From: UBA1181 sp963626555
GTDB lineage: Bacteria; Bacteroidota; Bacteroidia; Bacteroidales; Paludibacteraceae
Assembly (NCBI GenBank): GCA_963626555.1
Contig: CAVFXQ010000004.1
Coordinates: 1 to 64,000, forward strand
Direction: 5' to 3'
Length of the DNA stretch: 64,000 nucleotides
Position numbers and translations under genes: made by a program. Below the pieces are notes generated by a model. The model saw only the letters and a list, made by a program, of their open reading frames with translations. It searched no databases and was not told the origin of the DNA. Shown one piece after another: positions 7,781 through 20,000 of the stretch. How positions within the stretch are numbered: position 1 is the first letter of the stretch; the number at the start of each line of letters is the position of its first letter.

Positions 7781-10700
7781 CTATTTGTTTTCTGTTGCAA
7801 CCGTCTCACTCTTAGATTCCTTCTTAAACTTTTTCAAGCAAAGATAAGCAACCGGAGTAGCAATAAACCATGATGAATAAGTTCCCACGATTACACCAAT
7901 CAACATTGCAAAGATGAATCCACGGATTGTTTCACCTCCGAAGAAGAAGATAACAATCAAAACAACTAACGTACTCATTGAGGTACTGAACGTACGGCTC
8001 AAAGTTGAATTTAACGCAGAATTGATTGTACCCCTTATTTCCGCTTTTGGATGCAACCCGACATTCTCACGAATACGGTCAAAAATAACCACCTTGTCGT
8101 TAATAGAGTAACCGATCACCGTCAAGATAGCAGCGATAAACGATTGGTCTATCTCCATTGAGAATGGCATAATGTTCTGCAAAAGCGAGAACAAGCCAAA
8201 GATGAACAATGTATCATGTGTCAATGCAACAACCGCACCAATACTAAAGGATATATTGCGGAAACGAATCAAAATGTAAAGTCCAATAGCAATGAGAGAA
8301 ATCAAAACCGCCCACACTGCAGATGTCTTAATATCGTCCGCCATAGTTGGTCCTACCTTTTGTGAACTTTGCAAACCGAATGTTGAAGTATCGTCTGCTT
8401 TCGAAATTCGAACAGATCCATTGTCTACAACATAACGTTTTACAAACATCTCCTCTGTCACATTCTCGTTAAGTAGACTCTTAACACCGTTGTAGATAAG
8501 CCCCTCAACTTGAGCATCTATACTCTGATCTGTTTCGTTAATCTTATAGTTGGTTGTGATACGAACCTGACTTGGATCTCCGATTGTAATGACAGAAACA
8601 CCACTCTCCTCAAAAGCACCTTGCAACATATCCGCAACCTCAACCGTTGAGACTGGTTTCTCGAAACGAACAATGTAGTTACGACCACCAGAAAAGTCAA
8701 CACCCTTCTTCATTCCATTGATGCCCAACGAAATCAAACCAATAACAAGCAACGCTCCCGAAATTCCGAAGAAAATATTCTTCTTAGCGATGAAGTCAAT
8801 CTTCGTATTTTGGAACCAGTTCTCCGTTATCTTCGTAATGAACTTCAAATTATCATACTTACCCTCTTTCGTCAACAACCACTCGAAAATCAGACGAGAG
8901 ATGAATACTGCAGTAAAGAACGAACAGAAGATACCGATAATCAACGTAGTGGCAAATCCCTTAATAGGACCTGTACCGAATACGAACAGGATGAATCCAG
9001 TCAAGACTGTTGTTACGTTAGAATCGATAATTGCACTCAACGCATTGCTATAGCCTTCGTTCAACGCACGTTTAATTGGCTTTCCTGTGCGAAGTTCCTC
9101 TCTGATACGTTCATAAATCAACACGTTGGCATCAACCGCCATACCGAGAGTCAAAACGATACCTGCGATACCAGGCAATGTTAATACCGCCTTGAAAGAA
9201 GCCAGCACACTGAAGATAAAGAATACATTACAGAGCAAAGCAATATCGGCAACGATTCCTGGCACCATTCCATAGTAGAAAATCATGTATGCCAAGACCA
9301 TTACGAACGCAACGATGAACGAAATCATACCTGCGGTGATTGCTTCCTGACCCAAAGATGGACCAACAACATCCTCTTGAACGATATGCGCTGGAGCCGG
9401 CATCTTACCAGACTTCAAAACATTAGCCAAGTCTTTTGCTTCCTGAACATCAAAACGACCAGATATTTCAGAACGACCACCCGTAATCTCATCATTAACA
9501 CGAGGATAAGAGTAGACATAGCCGTCAAGGACAATAGCAACACATTTGCCAATATTTTCCTTTGTTAAACGAGCCCAAGCCTGCGCGCCCTCTTGATTCA
9601 TCTCCATGCTTACTGTCGAAGCTGAAGAATATTGTGCGAAGTCAGCACGAGCGTCTGTTATGACAGAACCTGTCAAAGGAGCTTTCCCATCTCTCTTTTT
9701 GCAGTTAATAGCAATCAACTCAAACCAATTTCCTGCGTTATCAATAGACTTTACAGACCATTTTGGTTGCAAACCATTAGGGAGCAATCTCTTCTCTTTA
9801 GCTAATCGGAAATATTCAGAAACTTTGGCTGTATCCTTTGCATGCACATAGCCGATAAGTGGACCTACGCCAACTCGACCAGACTGAGCATCTACGTTCA
9901 TCTGCATAATTGAGAACAAAGGGTTCTCCTTAGCCCAATTTTGTGCTTCTTGACTCGCCTGCGTAGTGTCAGCATTATTCGTTGCCATCAAACTATCAAG
10001 AGCAGTTTTAGCCTCAACCACTTGAACCGTCGTGTCTGCAACAACGTCTTGACTGTTGTTTCCGACCTTTGAAAGGTCTCTTGCCATATTATTGACGGCG
10101 ACCATTGCGTTATAAATCTCTCCAAACTCAAAAGTCTCCCAAAACTCCAAATCTGCCGTTCCTTGAAGAAGTTTACGAACACGCTCTGGCTCTTTGACGC
10201 CTGGCATCTCTATCAAGATACGACCTGCGATATCCAATTTTTGGATGTTAGGTTGAACAACGCCAAAACGGTCGATACGAGAACGAAGCACGTTGAAAGA
10301 GTTGTCGATTGCGGCTGCAACCTCTTCTTTCAATACTTTTACTACGTCAGCATCAGACGAAGCGGCGTTCACTTTGTCCCTCAACTCGTAAGTTGAGAAA
10401 ACCGAAGCTAACGGCTCACCTGGATTGGCCTCTTTAAATGATTCTGCGAATAGGTCTACGAAATCACGTTGATTTGTCAACTGCTTCTCCTTTGCCAATT
10501 TCATAGCCTTACCGAACGACTCAGTATCGCTCTGCGTACCAGCCAAGGACTTCAAAATGTCGGCAACCGAAACCTCCATCACCACATTCATACCACCCTT
10601 GAGGTCCAAACCTAAGTTCAACTCGTTCTCGCGACACTCTTTCAAAGTGTAACAACCGAGCCAAACTTTTTCTCCCGACAATGAATCAAGGTAAGCCTGG

Positions 10701-10837
10701 CACTCTGGCGTCCCCTCTCCATACAACTTTTCTGCTTTATTGTTGTAATAAGCAGATACAAGGCTGAACGAAAGATAGAAGAGACAGATAACCGCAAAGG
10801 CTACTGCAATCAACTTAACAAATCCCTTGTTTTGCAT
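7781..10837 (-). CDS. secDF: Protein translocase SecDF, single-chain
   Basis: Inner-membrane RND-type subunit that uses proton motive force to complete Sec-dependent export. The 1018-residue chain fuses SecD and SecF. It has a first membrane helix at ~8-30, a D1 segment NLGLDLKGGMNVVMEV (near 73-88), a large periplasmic region, and the SecD membrane block with MAVDANVLIYERIREEL. A second periplasmic region begins GVDFSGGRNYIVRFEKP, followed by the SecF membrane block with SINDKVVIFDRIREN. The fusion is the usual form in Bacteroidota. It has its own promoter-like box at 10905 and terminator at 7725. High Sec and T9SS export load in this genome fits its presence, but it is a housekeeping gene. 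Confidence 0.97.
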   Translation of the reverse strand: MQNKGFVKLIAVAFAVICLFYLSFSLVSAYYNNKAEKLYGEGTPECQAYLDSLSGEKVWLGCYTLKECRENELNLGLDLKGGMNVVMEVSVADILKSLAGTQSDTESFGKAMKLAKEKQLTNQRDFVDLFAESFKEANPGEPLASVFSTYELRDKVNAASSDADVVKVLKEEVAAAIDNSFNVLRSRIDRFGVVQPNIQKLDIAGRILIEMPGVKEPERVRKLLQGTADLEFWETFEFGEIYNAMVAVNNMARDLSKVGNNSQDVVADTTVQVVEAKTALDSLMATNNADTTQASQEAQNWAKENPLFSIMQMNVDAQSGRVGVGPLIGYVHAKDTAKVSEYFRLAKEKRLLPNGLQPKWSVKSIDNAGNWFELIAINCKKRDGKAPLTGSVITDARADFAQYSSASTVSMEMNQEGAQAWARLTKENIGKCVAIVLDGYVYSYPRVNDEITGGRSEISGRFDVQEAKDLANVLKSGKMPAPAHIVQEDVVGPSLGQEAITAGMISFIVAFVMVLAYMIFYYGMVPGIVADIALLCNVFFIFSVLASFKAVLTLPGIAGIVLTLGMAVDANVLIYERIREELRTGKPIKRALNEGYSNALSAIIDSNVTTVLTGFILFVFGTGPIKGFATTLIIGIFCSFFTAVFISRLIFEWLLTKEGKYDNLKFITKITENWFQNTKIDFIAKKNIFFGISGALLVIGLISLGINGMKKGVDFSGGRNYIVRFEKPVSTVEVADMLQGAFEESGVSVITIGDPSQVRITTNYKINETDQSIDAQVEGLIYNGVKSLLNENVTEEMFVKRYVVDNGSVRISKADDTSTFGLQSSQKVGPTMADDIKTSAVWAVLISLIAIGLYILIRFRNISFSIGAVVALTHDTLFIFGLFSLLQNIMPFSMEIDQSFIAAILTVIGYSINDKVVIFDRIRENVGLHPKAEIRGTINSALNSTLSRTFSTSMSTLVVLIVIFFFGGETIRGFIFAMLIGVIVGTYSSWFIATPVAYLCLKKFKKESKSETVATENK

Positions 10838-10904
10838 TTCTTTAATTGGTTAATTATTAATGGTTTATATTTTTTGCTTCAAAGAGTTTATTCCAAAGAA
10901 CTTG

Positions 10905-10912
10905 CAAAGATA
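10905..10912 (-). promoter_or_regulatory. -7 box of secDF promoter
   Basis: The minus strand reads TATCTTTG, a full match to TAnnTTTG, about 68 nt before the secDF start codon. No clear -33 TTG is seen. Confidence 0.6.
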
Positions 10913-10951
10913 GCATTTTTTTACTTTTATTCACATAGATAAGACAAAAAA

Positions 10952-10998
10952 AGGAAAGCCTAATAGGCGTTATCTCTAACTTTCTAATAGGCTTTCCT
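10952..10998 (-). terminator. Terminator of the giant surface-protein operon
   Basis: Arms AGGAAAGCCTA (10952-10962) and TAGGCTTTCCT (10988-10998) pair perfectly over 11 bp around a 25-nt loop. On the minus strand they are followed by TTTTTTT. It lies 33 nt past the stop codon of the 3488-residue gene. Confidence 0.85.
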
Positions 10999-11030
10999 CT
11001 AAACACAATTTTACGTTTTCTCCGTATTTT

Positions 11031-14000
11031 CTACCTCTTTATCACCTTATACATCCAATCACCAACACGTACCATATACATACCTGCAGGATAACATGAT
11101 GTGGCAATCTGTGCTTTTCCTTCTGCCATCATTTGATGAACCAAAACGCCTTGGGCATTATAAACGTAAACCTCTTGTGGTTCCTGTCCTGCCTCGACAT
11201 AGAGAATGTCCGAGAAAAGGGTCGGGTAAACATTAACCGTCATGTCTACTGGTGTCGGGGTTTCAGAATCTTCTATAACAACACCTTGTCCGCCATAAGT
11301 CTTTACCGTTCCGTCATATAGGACGAACAATGACGTTGAAACAGCTTTTGACTCGCACCCTTCGTTATCGGTTACTTTCAACCACACCTTCTGCCCTCCT
11401 TGTTGGTAATAATAACATACAGGAGACAGAAGATAGGATGTGAGTTCATACTCATCCCCATAATTATATGAACCGCCCCTACGATTGTAAAATGAAACAG
11501 AGGTAAGTATTCCCCACTCCACCTTGCAATCGGCGACATCAGCATCATCTGCTATGTTATACTCCACCCTTGTTCCTGGAGCGATAAACACCTCGTCTGT
11601 CGTGCTTGGATATTCAATGCCGTTGACAGTAAACGTGAAATCTACGTTATAGAACTTAGGTTCGACACGAACAAGTCGAGACGTTTCAGACTTCGTACGA
11701 ATATCAAGACGGGTAATCTTCACCACAAACGTGTCTTTGACAGATTTGAACGAGGCAACGCCATTCGTAAATTTCAATCCATTCTCAACCATAGATTTGT
11801 CTACAGAGGTCAACTCCAACCTTGAGAATGCATCAGAATTGTCCACTTCGTACGAATAATAATAGTTAGAACGATCCAACATTGTTAAATTCACCCACTC
11901 AGTCGAACACTCAGACTGTTCAATTCTAAACTCTTCATCTAAAATGACAGGCAGATCTATTGTGTAGACTGTGAAGACGTGTGAGGTATCGTTTGTTGCA
12001 CACTCGCTATATGCAATCGCACGATAGTAGACACAACCTGAATTATCCTCTATTTGGATAGAAGAACTATCTTGCACACCATTCTGTTCATATTCGAACA
12101 TTGTCGTCCAAGTGGTCATGTCGCGACTATATTCCCACTTCACGAGATTTGTATTGTATGAATGAACCTTCAAATCAACAACCATCTTCTGATTGCGTTG
12201 CAAATAGTAATCTTTCGACATGAGTTCAAGTTCGTCAAAATACTCTTGCGGTTGTATCGTAGCAATCTTGCTGATAACAGGTTTGTCCATCACATCAATC
12301 TCCACCTCATTGCTATATGAGATATAGTTGTCAGAACGCTTTGTAACACGACGGTACCAAGTCTTCACATTGATGAATTTCGGCGTATAGTCTTTCTCGC
12401 TCGCATTTTTGTCTGTGATAGTCATGAACTCAGAGACATACTCATTCTTGTACTGCCAGAAATAAGTAAACTCTTCTGATTCATCTCCACCAGCGACATT
12501 GGTTGCACGCAAAGTCGGCATTGTATCCGCTTTCGTACAAACAACCGCATTGCCATCAAGATAGATTCGTCCGCCATAGATTGGCTTCACACCGAAAGGT
12601 ACAAAGCACTTGCCTATTTTCTGTAGGGTGAGAGCAGAATCCTTATAAGTTTCAGCCGTATATGGAAGAATATTAGTTCCGTATGCGAGTTCAGGCAATT
12701 CGCCATCCCCCTCAATAGTAAAGTCCATATTCTTATTACCTACATACAATGTCACTTCCGACTCTCCATTCTCCTTTTGCGTTGTCGTGATACTCATACG
12801 GTATTCATCCACATAATTCACGCCAACAGCAGGATGTCCATAGATGGTAACTGGTTCTGACTCAATCTTATCACATCCATTTGAGGTAACACGTTTCACC
12901 ATAAAGGTGTCATCGTGAGCAATTTCAAGACAAACCGAATCCTTAGCCGACAGATCCGTCCAAGTAGTGCCATCCTCTGAGAGATACCAAGTGTAACTAT
13001 AGTTAATAGGTTCAAAGCCATTCTCTACAGGCGCATAGCCATTAATTGAGACTACTGTTCCGTTGCAAGGCGTCGTTTCCGATGCTTTCAGTTCGTTCTT
13101 ATCTGCGTCGAATGGAGCAGCATTGCGTATCGTACGCACAAGCGTATCTTCAGCGTAATAGCACTGTTTAGATATGTTCAATTCCTCATTATACGCCACA
13201 ATATAAGTTGCGAAAACAAAATCTTTCTCTTGCTCCTCAAACCCTTCATGCCAGAAATTCTTAGCCATCACGTCAAAGTCTTTTCCCTTCAACAAATCTG
13301 CTTTTGCATCAGATGGGCTGAATTGAGACTTCTCCACCATAACCACTTTCTCTTGACTATAGGTGTAGTTTGTTGCAGGATCAACGAGCAAAACTCTTTC
13401 TCCATCAACATTTACTTTAAACTTCTGATTTGCACAACCATGGTCTTCAAATGAAAGATCCATCATTGGCTCTACGCGCTTCAACACCTCTACCTTGATT
13501 GGATCAGTAGCATGTTCATCACACATATCTGAGACCAAACGGCGGAAGTAGGTTGTTGTCTTCAAGTTAGAAGTTGAGTACGACGCTTCCTTAGCATTAT
13601 CATCGTTCTTCCACTCTTCTCCATCATACGAGAATTGCCATTGGTATGAGCGAGTTCCGACACCTCCTGTCGCTTCTTTCGCCTCGATCGTCAAATCAGA
13701 ATTGAAGCAGAGAGGCTCTGTCAAAAGTGAAATCTCTGGCTGCGACAACACTGGCATTGAATCTAAGTTGAAAAAGAGAATCTCTGACTTACAACCTGAC
13801 AGAATATCAGATCCCTGAATACCATACTGCGTAACATTATACTCGTTGTTTCTGCAAAGATTCTTCTTGTAGATACCCGTCTCTTCCCACGTCTGCTGAT
13901 CATTATCCATGACAAACCAACGATAGGTGTAGTCCGACTGATTTTCAGCTATAACAGTAACCGTATCAGAAGAACAAGTCGTCTTTTCTTGACGAACAGA

Positions 14001-17000
14001 AGGTTTCTCTGCCGTGCGATAGAGTGTAAACACGAATGGTTCGCTATAGACATCACCGCAAGCCTCATCAGCATAGTGGACACGCACATAGAAGGTGTTA
14101 TCCTCGTCTGTATTGTAGACTATCTTAGTAAGTTGCTCTGCGGTGCGGAAGATTGTTCCAGACATGTATGAAAGATCCATCACCGTTATGTAGTTCTTAC
14201 CATCCAAAGAGACCTCCCAACCATACTTGTAAGCATAGCCGTATGAACCAGACATTCCGCCTTTTGGTAAAGTAGTTACGATATTTGGCAAAATGTCAGT
14301 CTGACAAAAATGGGTTCTCTTGTCATCCTCAAAAGACAAAATGCCTGGGGTTAAATCGTCAAAGTAAGAGAGATAAACGGTGTCTGAGTAGACTGTTCGT
14401 CCAAACTCGTTGGTTGCCAAACGTCTGAAGTAAGTACTCTCTCCTTGTACAACTTCGTTGACCGCATCTGCCGATAGCTCATCTTCAGTTGCACCCTCAA
14501 CTATCTTCCACGATTTCTCCGAAGATGGGTTCGTCGCATATTGCCATGAGTAAGAGAAGAAGCCCGTACTACCCGAAGCACGTTTCTCACTTTTAATGCC
14601 GTAGAACGAAGTTCCCTTGCAAACCTTCTGGTCTGAAGATATTTTTCCTCCGTTGCTCTTACGATAGATAGTCAACGGAACTTGCGTCAGCTCGCTTTCG
14701 CAGACACCATCGCCCAACTGTAGGAACAATTTGGACATCATAGAGACATTCGTCAATGTCAAACCATTCTTGCGACCTAAAGTGTCATTAGCCAAATCGT
14801 CAGAGAACCAGTTCCATACCTCGTAGTAGTTTGGCGTATTATAGACAACACGGATATTGTCTCCTTCTTCCGCACCTTCTGGGGTGATGACAAACAATGA
14901 ATCGTCAATCTGACCCAACGAACTTACCACCTGTGGCACTGGTGTAGTTGAGATGGATGAACAACCATCACTCAATGTAAAGCGAATAGATGTAGAGTCT
15001 TTCACCTCATCCAATGCATATTGTTTTTGGTAAGTGTTCAAGTCAAAGTTGCCGACACGGATAGACTGCCAATTTGCATTCTTAGCCGCATTGTTAGTGG
15101 TATAAAGACCATTTACACGCTCCCACTGCCAGGTCAATGAGTTTCCGTAAAGACTTGCACCCAAAGAGTCGCTATACCAAGCATTCTCCACATTTTCAGG
15201 AACTGTCAATTTAATGTTCTCCCCCTCATCGCCATAACAATAGAGTTTTTTATCCACAGAAAGCGTTCCTGCCAATCCATCTATCTCTTTATCATTGATA
15301 GACTGAAGCGTTGGTATCACATTGACTTCCAACTTGTTAGACAATATAGACTTCGTTATTTGCTTTTCTAATGTATATGAATAATAAGAAGTCTTCGTTA
15401 CTCGCTGAACAAAGAATGTTTTAACCTTACCATCTGTATTCACAAAGTTCACTTTACAGGTATCTAAACTGATAGACTGTGTAGTAACCTTGTTGCCATA
15501 TTGATCTTTGATTGGCGTATAAGTACCATTCACAGTTGGTGAATATTCCCATACAAAAGAAAGATTTTCACCTGTTGGCTCTTCCAGATCATAAACCTTA
15601 CCTGTCAATTGCCCACTACATACCCAGGCAAGACCTTCGTAGTCTTCCCAAGCGATAACACCACCTGTCAAAGCACGGCGGACAGAGACATTCAACATTG
15701 TATCGTTCGTACTCAAACAACCCAAACTATTCATCTTATGAGCGAAGAACACTGTCTCATCTTTCAAAGGCTCAGAGACAAATCGGTCTGATAAACCGCC
15801 CTTGATTGTGTCAAGTACAATGTACCCTGTCTCGTCAAAGAAGACATAACGGCTGTTCTCCTCATTTCCGACAAAGACTGCGGTTGTTCCATTATCCACG
15901 ACATCCGTACCCTTGATTTCACCAGAGCCAAGAACCACTTCATCGCCTACGCTAAACATAGCGTATGTTGACGTTGTGTCTGAAATACCACACAAATCTG
16001 TAGCGACACGGCGGAAGAATGTGTTCTCATAGATTCGATACTCATTCTTCTTCGGACGATAAGAGGCTCCAGAATAACCGCTGACCTTTGTCCATGGACC
16101 ATCTGGACCTTCAGTCGACTTAATCCAAGTGTAGGTGTACCGACCATCCTTGGTAGCCATACCACCCGATGCCAAAGCCGTACTTGAGATTTCTGGCAAT
16201 CCACCATAACAGATTTCTTTCTCGCCATAAGCGATAGAACCAGCATAGACAGAAGAGTAAATCAACGGTCCACGGACTATCATACTTCTTGCCGCAGTAC
16301 CTGGGTAATCTGGACTTGACACCTCAGCATACATGTAGAGTGTCTCCTTCTGCTTATAAATCCAATTCAAAACAAAAATTGGAAAATCACCGTGCGGAAT
16401 CGTATCGAAGGTGCAACCCCACTCCTTAGCCAACTGAGGCGTTAGAAGCGCAGCATCCTTCATACTTTCATACCTATAATACCAGTTAACATCTGCCAAC
16501 TTTTCTCTGTTTCCACCTTCGTATGTGAGATAGAAAGAGGTGTTATCTGTTACAAATTTCGCACAAGCAGTATCGTTAGTGTTCGAGGCTGCGATAGTTT
16601 GCACTCGCAACTGATCATAAACAGTGAATGTGTAAGGAATCGTATCAGAGACACAACCCTCTTTTGATACCTTATATACATTCAACGTATGATCGCCCGC
16701 TTTATAGAAACTCTTCACCTCTCCCTCCGTCTTGTTCGGAATATAATCATCCGTATAATGGAAAGTGACACGATTCTTCTCTAAACCCGTAGCAACCTTA
16801 TCCTCTGTGTAATACCACATATAGGTATGCGTTCCATCTAATGGAGCGCCCAAGGTTATAGTTTTCAAAGTGTCGTGATAATATACAATGACATCTGAAA
16901 GGACTCTGATATCAGATGCCTTGATTTCTCCGCCATTATTGACATCCACACGAACCACATTTGACGAAACAACTTCATCTTCACACATATCAGTTGCCAC

Positions 17001-20000
17001 ACAACGGAACAACGTCGTTTTCTCAAAGGTATTCTTATAAATCAACTCTTTGGTAGTCGTACCATTCGCATATTCGTCTTCCGCTACATTCTTCCACGAC
17101 TTATTGTCGGTTGACATCTGCCACTGATACCTTCCTCCGATACCTGCAGAACCTAAATACTTGGCAACCACCTTCACTTGCTCATTGCGACAGATCGAAT
17201 AACTCTCCGCACCATAAACAAGCCCTGGCGTTTGTTTTTTATATCCAGCCACAAGAATTTCGTTAGACATTGTTTTCACCGAAACACCTGCACTCGTCTT
17301 ATAGGTCAATTCACACGCATAGTAATAATCGTCTGACATCGGCGTAACTATCAGATTTTCACTTATTTCACCATTCAAAACAGACCAAGATAATGCATCT
17401 GATCGACGTCGTTTCCAACGGAAAGAGACGTTGTCATCACTCTCCTTCAACTCTTTTCCATTATAAAGAGGAAGATTGTCAAAATCAAAGACAACATTAT
17501 CTTTTGAACATACACGAACCGTATCATAGAACTCATTGTTAGCTTTTATCTCCAACTTTCCACTAAAGCCCGACTCAATAGAAATGCTACCACAATATGG
17601 CTTTGAGACACATGTTGAATTTGATGTCTTCACAGACCGAGTCATACAATAAGAAACAGTTCCAGAACCATTCTCAGCAACCGACTTCGCAATCTGATAC
17701 TGGTAATTTGTGTATTTTGATGCAATCTTCTCTTTCTTCAACTCACCCTCCAAATAGAATGAAACAGTTGCATTGTCTGAAAGAAGATGCGCTACAGAAT
17801 CAGTTACGGTAACCGTCTGAAGGAACTCATCATCTTGATAAACATCCATTGAGAACTCCGCTGGTTGCACAGAAATTTTCTCCTTCTGAATCGTCAAATC
17901 AGGCACCACTGAGATGGTAACTACTCCCAATTTAAGTGAATAAGATGTACAATGTTTATCCGTTGCATAAAGAGAATAAGACGTTGTCTCATTCAAATCC
18001 TTCACTGTACATATAGGAGTTTCGGCAACCAATACGTTGCTTGTTTCTTTGCCTTCATCAATATTACGATACCACGCATAATCATAGCCACGACCAGAAC
18101 CACCAGTGAGAGCGGTCTCCTCAAAAGCCAAAGTTACCTCTCCACCATAACAAACCACATCCGAAGAGGCTTCAGGATAACCATTCTTATTCAAATCTGG
18201 ACGTGTCGACACATATACAGTATCCGACACCTCATCACAATCATTCGTGTAACGCGTCGTACGAACGAACGCCACCGAAACGCCTCCCCTCGTCAACGTG
18301 TACGAAAGTTGCCTCTCCGTATTTTCTATCGTAGTCATCGCTCCTGTTGCATCCACAATACCCCACGAGTAAGCGACTCCCGATGGATAGACCTGACGAT
18401 TGTCTTTTATTAAGATTGTTGAGTTTTTACAAACAACATATTTACCATTTACTTTCTCTACACTCTCGCCAACAACCACTAATTCGTTCTTTATCAACTT
18501 GTCTTTGATGTCCAACTGCTTGACATTAACAATCCTTTCATCAGAACATGTATTCAATGATTTAACCACCTTGAAATTCAAACCCGACGAACCTGGTTTC
18601 TCACTAATCCTATATTCTAATCTTCTGTCTTCTGTCGTTTTCCCATTTGGCGCAACAATCGTATAATCATAATCATCCGACCAACTTGAAATATCCACAA
18701 AGATTGTCTTGCCTACTACACCACAACCCTCAACTCTGAATTCTGGCACTGTCAAATTCTCGCCAGGAATTGCTGAAATCTTGTTAGATGACGTTATCGT
18801 CTCATTACAGAACATTCCTTTTGCCGTCAAGTAAACTTTCTCTTTAACAGGTCCAAAAGAAGGAATGGCAGACTTATACAAGACAGAATCTTTTGCATTG
18901 GAAACAAAATATTGAACTGACTCAATCGCAGGTCGACCACTCTGTTGAATACTGTCGTTGTTTGACACGAAATTGAAATTCAAGGTCGAACCATAACACA
19001 CATTCCAAGGGTCGCGATGAAGTTCATAGCGCTTCTCCTTGCTTGACTTCGCAGAAATAGACAACTCTGGTGTTGTGAATGCACGCACACAAATAGACTG
19101 GCTATAGCTGTCAACACTCGTCTTACTCGTTGAAGAAACCACATGACGACGAAAATAATAGTCAACTCCTTTGTTTACCGTCACCACACCTGGGTCTAAA
19201 CATACAGACATCGTATTCGGAGAAATCTGTCTCCACGAACCATTCAGACTCGTCTTTAACTCCCATATATATTTTGTATCTCCATTTGAAAATCCTCCTG
19301 TAATGGTGTCTCCAACAAAAGCAGGAGACGAACTACCAGCACAGACATATACGGTGCGCATCGTGTCGTCTTCAATTATCTGATTTGTAGCATCTTTCAA
19401 ATAGATTTTGTTCTCTATAGGACGACATAGAGAGAAATTCAAATAGATGGGGTTACTTTCACACTGCAATGCGGAACGATCTCTCTTCACAATATAGATA
19501 TCACCTAAAGCAGATTGTTTAACTTTCTCTGCCATAATGATTTCCGTATTACGAGACGTACTAAGTCGCAACTCTTTCACACTATCGTTTCCCTCTGGAG
19601 ATACCAAATAATAGTTATATCTGCTTTTTTCAGGATCTACCACAGAGACAAGAACTTGCTTACCATCAACAGACTCTACCATCAAGGACTTTCCGTATTC
19701 GTAGGTGTCCGCATTCGTGAATGAGAAAGATTCTACCTCTAAAGTAGGATTTTCCTTAGCTATCTTTTTAGTATTCAATTTAACAGAATTCTCACAACCA
19801 TCTTTCACTACTAAAGTGTAGTAGCAAGTCGACTTCATCATATTCTTATGATAAATCACTGTATCAGCATCTTTCAAAGAATCCTTTGTCTCCTCATCCT
19901 CCCAATACCAGTTGTAAGTAAAATCATTTTCTTTGCCAGAAAGCGATTTAGAGCAATATTTAAAATTTTTCGTAGGAGTGAATGAGACTTCAATCTTGCC